Of a stretch of 64,000 nt of DNA, positions 1-8,017 are shown in pieces. Positions within the stretch are counted from its first letter, which is position 1; every line of letters starts with the position of its first letter. Made by a program: the position numbers and the translations under genes. The stretch comes from Fischerella sp. PCC 9431 (GTDB taxonomy: Bacteria; Cyanobacteriota; Cyanobacteriia; Cyanobacteriales; Nostocaceae): NCBI RefSeq assembly GCF_000447295.1, contig NZ_KE650771.1, positions 2,009,004-2,073,003 of the forward strand. The letters run 5' to 3'. The notes beneath the pieces were generated by a model that did not search any database, had not been told where the DNA came from, and saw only the letters and a list, made by a program, of their open reading frames with translations.

Positions 1-106
1 AACTGGAAAATAGAATTCCTAGAACAAAAACTAGCAATAGTCCCAGGTATAGTGAAGTCCGGTTAAGTTCAACCGGCTGGTTGTTGGGGTTGGGGCTTCT
101 TTCCAT
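1..106 (-). CDS. psbL: Photosystem II protein L (partial, C-terminus outside window)
   Basis: Small single-pass thylakoid subunit of photosystem II at the monomer interface. The 35 visible residues start [16 protein letters not shown] and continue into a hydrophobic helix rich in L, V and F. This matches PsbL, which is usually about 39 aa, so only the last few codons are cut off by the window edge. The start lies 9 bases after the psbF stop and is preceded by AGGAGAAA, a good ribosome binding site. It is third in a psbE-F-L cluster; psbJ normally follows and would lie outside. Confidence 0.95.
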   Translation of the reverse strand, partial: MERSPNPNNQPVELNRTSLYLGLLLVFVLGILFSS

Positions 107-115
107 GATTTTCTC

Positions 116-256
<141 letters not shown>

Positions 257-505
257 CTACTTGCCAATAAATTCTTCTACTTGTTGTTTTGCGTCATAAC
301 GGTTATTCACAATCGGCAATTCTTGCCGTGCTTGTGGATAATACTCGTTGGGGCGAGGTGTGCCAAACACATCGTATGCCAAACCGGTGCTGACAAATAA
401 CCAACCTGCTATGAACAATGCTGGAATGGTAATGCTATGAATTACCCAATAGCGAATGCTGGTAATAATATCCGAAAACGGACGTTCTCCAGTACTTCCT
501 GACAT
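257..505 (-). CDS. psbE: Cytochrome b559 alpha subunit
   Basis: An 82-aa photosystem II reaction-centre subunit. The N-terminus [16 protein letters not shown] leads into the helix with the axial haem histidine (YWVIHS, about residue 23), followed by a lumenal domain with [10 protein letters not shown]. The length equals the family norm. It is the first gene of the psbE-F-L cluster. ycf48, whose product assembles the same reaction centre, lies upstream on the same strand, a conserved cyanobacterial arrangement. Confidence 0.98.
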   Translation of the reverse strand: MSGSTGERPFSDIITSIRYWVIHSITIPALFIAGWLFVSTGLAYDVFGTPRPNEYYPQARQELPIVNNRYDAKQQVEEFIGK

Positions 506-745
506 TTAGATTCCTACCTGTCTTTTCAAAGATGTTTTAATGCGTAGACTTCTTGGTCTTACCCAAGTACACTACATCTCATCTGGATGTTTGCCCCCAG
601 ACGGGACTACTACACACTCGCCCGATTGGGTTCGTGTCTATGTGGATTTTTTACATGAATTCATTATCCTACAAAGTTAAGAAAGAGTTACATCTTGCAA
701 CTTCTTTCTCAGAAATAAGTAATGAATTCTTAAAGTTTTGTTACA
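506..745. other. Intergenic spacer ycf48-psbE
   Basis: 240 bases between the ycf48 stop and the psbE start. It should hold the psbE promoter on the minus strand. I see no convincing gene, RNA or strong hairpin; a plus-strand reading frame here has no cyanobacterial protein character and runs into ycf48 antisense. Confidence 0.5.
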
Positions 746-1756
746 TTAAGCGGCATCAGTTTTGGCAACAGCAGCAATATCTGGTTGATACTTTAATAAA
801 TAACCGCGATCGCCAATTACAAATCCCTGCTCAGGTGAAAAGAAAACTATTTTGTATAAGTTAGCAGGAATTCCTTCCACATCACGATCTTTTTCCCAAG
901 TTTTGCCACCATCAGAACTGCGTAACAAATTACCGCTACCACCACTAATCCAAAGTTCATCGGGAGTGCGATAAGCCATATCAAGCAAGCCCCAACTTGT
1001 AGCTAGTTCAGGATTTTGTGCTTCTTGCCATTTTTCCGCATCAGCAGTTTCGCTAAACTGCACCTGTCCTCCCCGCGCCAGCATCCACAACTGTCCATCT
1101 TGGGTAAAACCCATATTTTCTACACGTCGGGAACTATTGCGGTTGTGAGGAACCCATGCTTTTTGTCCAGGTTCCCAAGTTGAGTAAAAATTTCCTTTAG
1201 CAGAAACAGCAACATACTTACCATCGGGGGAACGTTCCATATTCCGCACCACACCGACTGCTTCTTCTACTTGAGCTTTCCAATTTTGACCGCCATCTGT
1301 GGTTTTGTAAATTGCTCCCACATCGGTAGCCATTTCGGCTGAATTTCCTCCTTGAGCAAGAATACTAACTGGATTTCCAGGTAGTTTTTCACTCACAGGA
1401 ACTCGCAACCACGATTTACCCTCATCAGTACTGTGCAGCAACAAAGAAGGTTCACCAACAATCCATCCTTCGTCACCTTTAAAACTGACAGAGTTAAAGC
1501 GGTACTTGCTATCGTCTAATTGCAGTTTAATCGGTTGCCAAGTTTCGCCCCCATCTTTGGTTTCCAAAAGAGTAGCGTCACTACCTACCAAAAATCCATG
1601 CTGAGGATTGCCCGTAAAAGCAAGATCTAATAATTTGGCATCTGTGCCTACAGAAATTATTTCCCAAGGATTGTAACTTGTTGAGGGAACCTTACTACAA
1701 CCGACACATACGAGAATAACTGCAAACAGAGCAATTAGTTTTTGCCAAATTTTCAT
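746..1756 (-). CDS. ycf48: Photosystem II assembly lipoprotein Ycf48 (HCF136)
   Basis: A 336-aa lumenal assembly factor that binds precursor D1 and helps form the PSII reaction centre. The N-terminus is a lipoprotein signal (hydrophobic run, then VCVGC at about residues 16-20). The rest is a beta-propeller of repeated units with the pattern DGG-x-W (for example KDGGETWQP, TDGGQNWKA, SDGGKTWEK), as in the BNR/Ycf48 family. Length is normal. It sits between rubA and psbE-F-L on the same strand, the usual cyanobacterial order, and probably shares their transcript. Confidence 0.97.
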   Translation of the reverse strand: MKIWQKLIALFAVILVCVGCSKVPSTSYNPWEIISVGTDAKLLDLAFTGNPQHGFLVGSDATLLETKDGGETWQPIKLQLDDSKYRFNSVSFKGDEGWIVGEPSLLLHSTDEGKSWLRVPVSEKLPGNPVSILAQGGNSAEMATDVGAIYKTTDGGQNWKAQVEEAVGVVRNMERSPDGKYVAVSAKGNFYSTWEPGQKAWVPHNRNSSRRVENMGFTQDGQLWMLARGGQVQFSETADAEKWQEAQNPELATSWGLLDMAYRTPDELWISGGSGNLLRSSDGGKTWEKDRDVEGIPANLYKIVFFSPEQGFVIGDRGYLLKYQPDIAAVAKTDAA

Positions 1757-1986
1757 CGCAATTTGTATTTATTAGTTTTTTGTTAATTTAGTTTATGCTT
1801 GCTCAGTTAGGGAAGGCAGCGCTTTGGACAGTGGTCTTAGTAGTACACCAAGCCAATTTTGCTGAGTGTAAATATTCTCCCTTGTCCCCGTGTCACCGAG
1901 TCTGGAGCGTCAGTCTCCACCCGTCAATTTTGGGTTGGTCGAGTACTAGTTGTCGCAACTGCCGTATCCCTTTCTAAGAGCGCGTC
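1757..1986. other. Intergenic spacer rubA-ycf48 with repeat fragment
   Basis: 230 bases. The part around 1880-1925 (CCTTGTCCCCGTGTCACCG and following) resembles one half of the GACACGGGG/CCCCGCGTC repeat family seen elsewhere in the window. No gene is supported. Confidence 0.4.
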
Positions 1987-2322
1987 CTATTGTAAGCCAT
2001 AAAGACTGAGGAAAAATAAGACGGCAAGAGCCAAAGCCCCAAAAATCAGAATACTCTTCTGAGTAGGGGTTAATTTGTTGACACCGAAACCATAACCGAG
2101 ATTTTCTTCAAAGCCAGAAGCCTTACCCGCAGGACCGACATTGGCAAAAGCATTTTTCTTGGCACTGCAAACTGGACAACGCCAAGTTAGTGGCAATTCT
2201 GCAAAGGGTGTGTCTGGGGCAATGTCATGTTTTTCGTCCCCTTTGCTGGGTTCGTAGACATAACCGCAGGCGCGACACTCGTAGCGGTCTAAAACCGAAT
2301 TTTCAACAGCTTGTTCGCTCAT
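1987..2322 (-). CDS. rubA: Membrane-anchored rubredoxin
   Basis: A 111-aa rubredoxin needed in cyanobacteria and chloroplasts for assembly of photosystem reaction centres. Two CxxC pairs that hold one iron are visible (CRACGYVYEP and WRCPVCSAKK), with the normal spacing, followed by a C-terminal membrane helix (SILIFGALALAVLFFLSLYG). I chose the ATG giving MSEQAVENS, which matches the usual family start; an upstream TTG in frame would add eight residues. It is divergent from ndhC and heads the rubA-ycf48-psbEFL gene string. Confidence 0.95.
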   Translation of the reverse strand: MSEQAVENSVLDRYECRACGYVYEPSKGDEKHDIAPDTPFAELPLTWRCPVCSAKKNAFANVGPAGKASGFEENLGYGFGVNKLTPTQKSILIFGALALAVLFFLSLYGLQ

Positions 2323-2423
2323 GGCTGTGGCATGGGTGAGGGTCAAAGCTTAAATATACGTTAAAAATTATGACATAATTGTTAGGTTTTTCTATAGCAA
2401 CCAACAACGAATCAAATAAAACT

Positions 2424-2467
2424 CTGAGTCTGTTTTGCAAAACTCAGAAATGCCTAAACTATATAAT
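2424..2467 (+). promoter_or_regulatory. Putative ndhC promoter region with palindrome
   Basis: A TATAAT hexamer at 2462-2467 lies about 50 bases upstream of ndhC. Just before it is an imperfect palindrome, CTGAGT at 2424-2429 and ACTCAG at 2442-2447, with TTTTGCAAAA between. This could be an operator or only a hairpin; the promoter call rests on the -10 match alone. Confidence 0.35.
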
Positions 2468-2516
2468 GTAAAAGAAAGTAACAGGTTATTTCCACCCATA
2501 ACGGTAGATATTGATT

Positions 2517-2879
2517 GTGTTTGTCCTTAGCGGTTACGAGTACCTTCTAGGCTTCTTAATGATCTGTAGCTTAGTGCCTGCCTTAGCTCTTGCGGCATCT
2601 AAGCTACTGCGACCCAGTAGTCGCAGTCCAGAACGGCGCACCACCTACGAATCCGGCATGGAACCCATTGGCGGAGCCTGGATTCAGTTTAATATTCGCT
2701 ATTACATGTTTGCCTTAGTCTTCGTAGTATTTGACGTAGAAACGGTGTTTTTATATCCTTGGGCAGTTGCTTTCCACCGTCTGGGTCTATTGGCATTCAT
2801 CGAAGCGCTAATCTTTATCGCAATTCTTGTAGTTGCCCTAGTTTATGCATGGCGCAAAGGAGCTTTGGAATGGTCTTAG
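2517..2879 (+). CDS. ndhC: NDH-1 subunit 3 (NdhC)
   Basis: A 120-aa membrane subunit of the NDH-1 complex (ferredoxin:plastoquinone oxidoreductase). Three membrane helices are visible, and the signature [20 protein letters not shown] lies between helices one and two. I chose GTG at 2517 because it gives [14 protein letters not shown], the family start, and the standard length of 120 aa; a TTG two codons upstream is also open. It overlaps ndhK by 10 bases, which indicates translational coupling in the ndhC-K-J operon. Confidence 0.96.
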   Translation: MFVLSGYEYLLGFLMICSLVPALALAASKLLRPSSRSPERRTTYESGMEPIGGAWIQFNIRYYMFALVFVVFDVETVFLYPWAVAFHRLGLLAFIEALIFIAILVVALVYAWRKGALEWS

Positions 2880-3616
2880 ATGGTAATTTAACAGCCAAAG
2901 ATTTAGAACAGCAGCAAAAAGAGCGGGTTCTCAACCCCATTGGACGCCCGACAGTGACTCAAGAACTGTCGGAAAACGTCATTTTGACCACAGTTGATGA
3001 CCTTTACAACTGGGCGCGTCTTTCTAGTCTTTGGCCATTGTTGTTTGGTACAGCTTGCTGCTTTATTGAATTTGCAGCATTGATTGGTTCTCGCTTTGAC
3101 TTCGATCGCTTTGGACTTATTCCCCGTTCTAGTCCCCGACAAGCTGATTTAATTATCACAGCCGGAACAATCACGATGAAGATGGCACCCCAATTGGTGC
3201 GTCTTTATGAACAAATGCCAGAACCAAAATACGTGATTGCGATGGGAGCTTGTACAATTACTGGCGGAATGTTCAGCGTCGATTCTCCTTCAGCAGTACG
3301 CGGAGTTGATAAACTAATTCCGGTGGATGTGTACTTACCCGGTTGTCCACCCCGACCAGAAGCAATTATTGATGCGATTATTAAATTACGCAAAAAAATT
3401 GCCAATGATTCTATACAAGAGCGGGATGTGATCAAGCAAACCCACCGCTATTACAGCACGACTCACAGCATGAAATCAGTGCCAGTAATTCACACTGGTA
3501 AATATATGCTGTCTGATACTCGTGTTACACCACCGAAGGAATTAAGTGAAGCGATCGGTATGCCCATACCACCTGCTTTGTTGACCGAGAATAAGGAGGA
3601 GGTAAACCGTGGCTGA
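2870..3616 (+). CDS. ndhK: NDH-1 subunit K, iron-sulfur protein
   Basis: A 248-aa peripheral-arm subunit that carries the N2 4Fe-4S cluster next to the quinone site. The cysteine ligands are visible in [23 protein letters not shown] and [10 protein letters not shown]. The ATG at 2870 overlaps the ndhC stop and gives [11 protein letters not shown]; the reading frame is open further upstream, but that part is ndhC in another frame. It overlaps ndhJ by 8 bases. Confidence 0.97.
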   Translation: MVLDGNLTAKDLEQQQKERVLNPIGRPTVTQELSENVILTTVDDLYNWARLSSLWPLLFGTACCFIEFAALIGSRFDFDRFGLIPRSSPRQADLIITAGTITMKMAPQLVRLYEQMPEPKYVIAMGACTITGGMFSVDSPSAVRGVDKLIPVDVYLPGCPPRPEAIIDAIIKLRKKIANDSIQERDVIKQTHRYYSTTHSMKSVPVIHTGKYMLSDTRVTPPKELSEAIGMPIPPALLTENKEEVNRG

Positions 3617-4136
3617 AGAATCGAAACCAGTACCAGCAGAAGAAAATTCTCTAGAAGTCCCAGCAGGTAAAGTTTCCCAGTGGTTAACGGAAAACGGCTT
3701 TGCTAACGAACCTCTACCAGCCGATGTCAACGGTGTAGAGATAGTAAAGGTAGAGGCAGATTTCTTACTACCAACTTGCACTGCTTTGTATGCCTACGGA
3801 TTTAATTATCTCCAGGTTCAAGGCGGGATTGATTTAGGTCCTGGACAAGAATTAGTCAGCATGTATCACTTGGTTAAAGTTGGTGATAATGTTGACAAAC
3901 CAGAAGAAGTACGTATCAAAGTTTTCTTGCCACGAGAAAATCCGAGAGTACCTTCAGTTTATTGGATTTGGAAAACAGCTGACTGGCAAGAACGCGAATC
4001 TTACGATATGTTCGGGATAATTTACGAAGGACACCCGAACTTGAAGCGGATTTTAATGCCGGAAGATTGGGTAGGTTGGCCCTTACGTAAGGATTACGTT
4101 TCACCTGATTTTTACGAGTTGCAAGACGCTTATTAG
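3609..4136 (+). CDS. ndhJ: NDH-1 subunit J
   Basis: A 175-aa peripheral-arm subunit (30-kDa, NuoC-like). The family signature is clear: [22 protein letters not shown], then [23 protein letters not shown]. It begins with GTG inside the last codons of ndhK (AAGGAGG lies about 11 bases upstream), so translation is probably coupled. It is the last gene of the ndhC-K-J operon and is followed at once by a strong hairpin terminator. Confidence 0.97.
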   Translation: MAEESKPVPAEENSLEVPAGKVSQWLTENGFANEPLPADVNGVEIVKVEADFLLPTCTALYAYGFNYLQVQGGIDLGPGQELVSMYHLVKVGDNVDKPEEVRIKVFLPRENPRVPSVYWIWKTADWQERESYDMFGIIYEGHPNLKRILMPEDWVGWPLRKDYVSPDFYELQDAY

Positions 4137-4162
4137 TAGTGAATAGCACCTCATCGTCTTAA

Positions 4163-4201
4163 CCCCCTTCTCCCAGTAAGTGGAGAGGGGGGTGGCTTTT
4201 T
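4163..4201 (+). terminator. Rho-independent terminator after ndhJ
   Basis: CCCCCTTCTCC at 4163-4173 pairs with GGAGAGGGGGG at 4182-4192 with one mismatch, followed by TGGCTTTTTTG. It lies 26 bases after the ndhJ stop. Confidence 0.75.
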
Positions 4202-4230
4202 GTAACGTAAAGGGGTGAAGAATTTGGTAG

Positions 4231-4797
4231 GGTGCGTTATGGACGGAACGTCCTAATCCCTCTTCTAAAAAACCAGATCAACAGTCTTTATTAGCACCGG
4301 GGATTTTGCTCAAATCAGGCTCATACCGAATTTCTTCAGAATTGTTATTACAGAAAATCCAATACAATCGCGATCGCGGTCTGCAAGGAGAAGTATTATT
4401 TTTCTACGAAGGTCTGCGAGAAAATAACAATGAGTTAGCAAAAGTGTTGCGGTCTGGTGCTTATATTAAACAAGTAACTTTTAATACTGCCGCTATCAAA
4501 GTCCAGCGATTCACTCGCGATCGCCATAGTGTGAGTTACAGTTACATCAATGTTTCTGGGACAACAGCTAGTCAGCCCCAATACGATTGGGTTGATGAGT
4601 ACTCTCAAGGACTAGCAAGAGTCAGAATGGGCTTTAAGTGGGGTTATATCGACTTAACAGGAAAAATTGCCATTCAACCGATGTTTGATGAAGCTAAATC
4701 CTTCCGCGAGGGATTGGCTTTAGTCAAACTAGGTGCGAAATGGGGATATATTAAAATTCCCTCTGCAAATCTTGAGGCGATCGCTCTGCTAAAATGA
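4231..4797 (+). pseudogene. 5'-truncated glycosyl hydrolase-like / WG-repeat remnant
   Basis: An open frame without a convincing start codon (a stop at 4228, only a TTG at 4306). The first part, SELLLQKIQYNRDRGLQGEVLFF, resembles the C-terminal end of the catalytic barrel in cyanobacterial family-10-like glycosyl hydrolases. The end carries two WG-type repeats (QGLARVRMGFKWGYIDLTGK and EGLALVKLGAKWGYI). A normal protein of this type would be several hundred residues longer, so I read this as the 3' end of a gene whose front was lost. Just upstream is a fragment (GGTAGGGTGCGTTATGG) of an intergenic repeat also found near 41.5 kb, which may mark the breakpoint. Family assignment is from memory and moderate. 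Confidence 0.55.
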
Positions 4798-4854
4798 GCT
4801 TTGATTCCCCACATGGGGAATAAAGTTTCAACAGATGAGCCTGAATCTTGAATA

Positions 4855-5964
4855 ATGCCTCGAAGCAAACAAAATAAAATTACTCAGCAGGAATCTCACC
4901 TGAAATGGTCAGCGAACACTGAACTATTAGGGTTAGTATTTGAATTAGTACCCAAAACAGATGTTTCGATCTACCCACAGTATACAACTGGATTACACGC
5001 TTGGTTTCTCAATCAAGTCCGTGCTGTAGATCCAGAACTGTCTGCTTATCTCCATGATGGCGAGTCTGAAAAACCTTTTACAATCTCTGCATTAGATGGA
5101 GAATTGGTCAGCAGTGGTAAGTTATTGCACCTTTTTGCTAATCATACTCACCATTGGTATGTGACAGCTTTGTCAAAGCGAGTAGTGACATGGTTGGCAC
5201 AATGGGTAAAAAATTTACCAACGGAAGTGAATTTACGCAACGCAACTCTACAGGTGAAATCTTGTAAAATTGCTCACTCTCCTACAACTTATGCTGACTT
5301 ACTCAAATCTGAACACGAGGACACAATTGCCCTTAAATTCTTAAGTCCGACAAGTTTCCGTCGCAAAGGTCATCATTTACCCTTACCAATGCCGACAAAT
5401 GTCTTCCACAGCTATCTGCGCCGTTGGAATGACTTTTCTGGTATGCCTGTTGAGCAAGAAACATTTTTAGCTTGGGTAGATGAGCATGTCTTGATTACTC
5501 GTCACCAACTTACATCAGCAAAAGTACTAGCAGGGAAGAAAGGCGCTGTTACAGGATTTACAGGTACGGTAGAGTTTGGTTTAACCAAAGAAGCAGCCAA
5601 GCAACCAGAGTTTTACAAGTTATTTTACGCATTAGGGAAACTTGCGTCTTACTGTGGTACTGGTCACAAAACTACTTTTGGATTGGGTCAAACGCGCTTG
5701 GGTTGGTCATTACAAGCAACACCAGCATTACCAAATGTCGAAAGTTTCTTGGCAAAAAGAATTGAAGATTTAACAGATATTTTTAAAGCGCAACGCAAGC
5801 GCACAGGGGGAGTGCGGGCGGAGGAAATAGCAGTCAAATGGGCTACTATTTTGGCAAGGCGGGAAATGGGAGAATCTTTGCAAGTTATAGCCCAGGATAT
5901 GGAAATGCCGTATGAAACTGTGAAGACTTATGTAAAATTAGCACGGCGAGCGTTACAAAAATAA
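4855..5964 (+). CDS. cas6: CRISPR endoribonuclease Cas6 with C-terminal HTH domain
   Basis: A 369-aa RAMP protein that should cut CRISPR precursor RNA inside the repeat. Residues 1-285 are Cas6-like: SPTSFRRKGHHLPLPMPTNVF is the mid-protein motif and GTGHKTTFGLGQTRLGW is the C-terminal glycine-rich loop. About 80 extra residues follow. From about 308 they read AQRKRTGGVRAEEIAVKWA and end IAQDMEMPYETVKTYVKLAR, a helix-turn-helix of the kind found in sigma region 4 or LuxR-like proteins. The gene converges on the csm operon, ending 3 bases from the CARF gene stop. It differs strongly from the second Cas6 at 7.2-8.0 kb, so the two probably serve different repeats or roles. Confidence 0.85.
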   Translation: MPRSKQNKITQQESHLKWSANTELLGLVFELVPKTDVSIYPQYTTGLHAWFLNQVRAVDPELSAYLHDGESEKPFTISALDGELVSSGKLLHLFANHTHHWYVTALSKRVVTWLAQWVKNLPTEVNLRNATLQVKSCKIAHSPTTYADLLKSEHEDTIALKFLSPTSFRRKGHHLPLPMPTNVFHSYLRRWNDFSGMPVEQETFLAWVDEHVLITRHQLTSAKVLAGKKGAVTGFTGTVEFGLTKEAAKQPEFYKLFYALGKLASYCGTGHKTTFGLGQTRLGWSLQATPALPNVESFLAKRIEDLTDIFKAQRKRTGGVRAEEIAVKWATILARREMGESLQVIAQDMEMPYETVKTYVKLARRALQK

Positions 5965-5967
5965 CAA

Positions 5968-6480
5968 TCAACCTTGAAAACGAAAACTTGTATCTACGAG
6001 TCGCGTTGCTTCTCCTCGTTCTACTTTCACTAAGTTTTCCCTGGAAGCAGCAATAGTTACATACAGGGAAATTCTGCTATCAACTGCCGCTAATACCATA
6101 GCAGCTGATAGAGTTTTTGTGCCACCAGTGTAATCAGCTAAAATCTCGTCATTGGGTGCTGTTTGTTGGAGTTGGGAAATACACTGATGAATTTTGAGAT
6201 AACACTCTGATAAATCGTCGGGATTCTGGATGAGAATCAGATCGCGATTTGGTTGAAAGCGATCGCCCAATTCTACCTGTGTGGGAATATTAGGTAATCT
6301 CTCGATAATTTCTGCACCGCGTCGCACTTCGCAAGGTGTCCCTTCACTAATAACTTGCGACTTGCTACCTTTATCACCATCGGATGCGATGAAGATGACT
6401 CTATCTGGTTGGAGAGTGCAAATTGAGGTGACAATCGGTTGGAAGGAACCGCCAACGGTGACGAGGAGAATTTTGGGCAT
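5968..6480 (-). CDS. Stand-alone CARF-domain protein (TIGR02710-like)
   Basis: A 170-aa protein with a Rossmann-like CARF fold as found in sensors of cyclic oligoadenylate made by Cas10. MPKILLVTVGGSFQPIV is the first strand and loop; DYTGGTKTLSAAMVLAAV is the conserved ligand-site motif of this family. Related proteins normally run to 350-400 aa with a C-terminal HEPN RNase; here the frame ends right after the CARF domain. It may be a truncated effector or a small ring nuclease that degrades the messenger. I chose the ATG at 6480; a TTG at 6501 would add seven residues that do not look native. It follows the damaged Csx gene on the same strand and probably the same transcript. Confidence 0.75.
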   Translation of the reverse strand: MPKILLVTVGGSFQPIVTSICTLQPDRVIFIASDGDKGSKSQVISEGTPCEVRRGAEIIERLPNIPTQVELGDRFQPNRDLILIQNPDDLSECYLKIHQCISQLQQTAPNDEILADYTGGTKTLSAAMVLAAVDSRISLYVTIAASRENLVKVERGEATRLVDTSFRFQG

Positions 6481-6519
6481 ACATTGAAATAAGATAGTCA
6501 ATTTTTCTGGAAATTAATT

Positions 6520-7228
6520 TTATGCAATTTCATCATGTAAATTCCACAAAATGCCAATGGCTTTGAGTTCTTTAATGATTGCTTCAGTTTGTTGTAAGAT
6601 ATCTTTTGCGCTTCTGGGATTTTTACGAAAACCGGCGTGTAGCACATCATTACGCAAATTTGCCAAGTTTAATTCACCACTCCATAATTTGTTTAATGGC
6701 TTTTTCTTTTGCTTTGGAAAGTTCGACCATTCATCTAAATATTTTGACTCTTTTATAGTGTTACCGTCCTTATCTTTGCTTTTGCCTCCATAATTCAATA
6801 ATAATTCCATCTCATCTCGATTTTCCTTGTCTAAAGGATCTAGTTGAAAGTGATAACACAGAAGGGAAGGTAGCCACTCTCGCGCTATAGATAAAGCTTG
6901 AACAGTTTGTCCTTTTGTTGCATACCACTCTATCATCTGCAATTGTTTCAATATTACTATGTCCTTCAGGGACGTTTGTTATAGGCTGTAAATCGACTTT
7001 TCCTGATAATCTATTTTTTAAAGTTTCCCATGTTGATTTATTCTCATTATCTGGAATTCCTGTTTCTGCTGTATTTGTTAATAAAACATAGAGAGTATCC
7101 GGTTTATAAAACTCAACTAATGCTTCTTGAACAAATTGAGTTGTGTATTCACCTGCTTGAAGTGGATTTAGATAAGTAGTCTCCTGATATCCTTTTTTGT
7201 TAAAACCAAGAAAAGAAATTGCTTTCAT
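6520..7228 (-). pseudogene. Broken Csx2/TM1812-type CARF-HEPN effector gene
   Basis: The N-terminal part (7228 to about 6950) reads MKAISFLGFNKKGYQETTYL and on to ITNVPEGHS, the opening of the TIGR02221/TM1812 family of CRISPR effectors. It then runs out of frame. The C-terminal part continues in another frame from about 6970 to 6520 (LKQLQMIEWYATKGQTVQAL and on), and holds RNDVLH, an RxxxxH HEPN RNase motif. Intact relatives are about 380-400 aa and contain a middle segment with DITHGFR, which is missing here. So an internal deletion of roughly 100 codons or more with a frame change has removed the core of the sensing domain. A TTG or ATG near 6951-6936 could still express a HEPN-only piece of about 140 aa. 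Confidence 0.75.
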
Positions 7229-7240
7229 ATTTGTTACATT

Positions 7241-8008
7241 TTAATTATCTAGATTGACATATGTTGTTCCCATTGCTAAACGGGTTTTTATTCCCGTACC
7301 TGCAAATCTTGCATAGTTAACTAACAAATTCGCCACATTCGCCAGTAAAGGATCAACACGATTAAATATTTGTAGTCTTACCTCTCCTATAAATCCATTC
7401 ACATAACCTTTGTGCAAGTGTAATGAACGAGTTTTTATTTTGTGATTCTTCAGAAGAATAGCACCGCTAAGGTAAGCAATTAATTCATCACCTCCTAAAT
7501 AAACAGGTGCAAAATTATTCCAGCGTTCTAACCAACTGCGAAACATTAAATTTGGTACAGGTAAGGGTAGATACATACCACCTTGAGCAAAAGCAGTGGG
7601 AGTAATAAATTGCAAGTTAAACTTTCTAATTGGCTCTGGTTCATTCGCGACTAATGTTGTGTATAATTCTTCATAACTAGTAGTTTCATCTTCACGATTA
7701 ATAACGTTAAACTTTGCTCCTAAAAATTCAATGTGATGTGCAATATTTACAGAAGAGATAGATTTTGCAGCTACTTCGCTTAATCCACACAAGGATAATT
7801 TGTAAAATTCTTCTGGATGGAAAGTTAAAAAGTCTTTCGATTTAGAGGATAATCCAACAATTCCTGAAAAAGCTGTAGAGGGTATCGCTTCACCTCCGAT
7901 TTCTAACTCTAATTGTTGATGTAGCTGTTTTACTAATTCCAAATTATAAGAACAAGGTAAAACGGTGGGTTCGGATACTGTTAATATCCAGGTTGAACGA
8001 ATTAACAT
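7241..8008 (-). CDS. cas6: CRISPR endoribonuclease Cas6 (operon copy)
   Basis: A 255-aa RAMP protein encoded last in the intact csm series. FITPTAFAQGGMYLPLPVPNLMF matches the Cas6 middle motif, and GTGIKTRLAMGTTYV is the glycine-rich C-terminal loop. It starts 9 bases after csm5. It lacks the extra C-terminal HTH of the plus-strand Cas6. It should generate the guide RNAs loaded into the Csm complex. Confidence 0.85.
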   Translation of the reverse strand: MLIRSTWILTVSEPTVLPCSYNLELVKQLHQQLELEIGGEAIPSTAFSGIVGLSSKSKDFLTFHPEEFYKLSLCGLSEVAAKSISSVNIAHHIEFLGAKFNVINREDETTSYEELYTTLVANEPEPIRKFNLQFITPTAFAQGGMYLPLPVPNLMFRSWLERWNNFAPVYLGGDELIAYLSGAILLKNHKIKTRSLHLHKGYVNGFIGEVRLQIFNRVDPLLANVANLLVNYARFAGTGIKTRLAMGTTYVNLDN

Positions 8009-8017
8009 GATAGTTTA

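Noticed and set aside
553-864. 103-codon plus-strand frame between psbE and ycf48
   Set aside because: Overlaps the ycf48 end antisense, no family resemblance, no ribosome site.
1795-1977. 60-codon frame in the rubA-ycf48 spacer
   Set aside because: Runs through intergenic repeat sequence; composition not protein-like.
2759-2869. Upstream extension of ndhK
   Set aside because: The extra 37 codons are ndhC in another frame; family start is the ATG at 2870.
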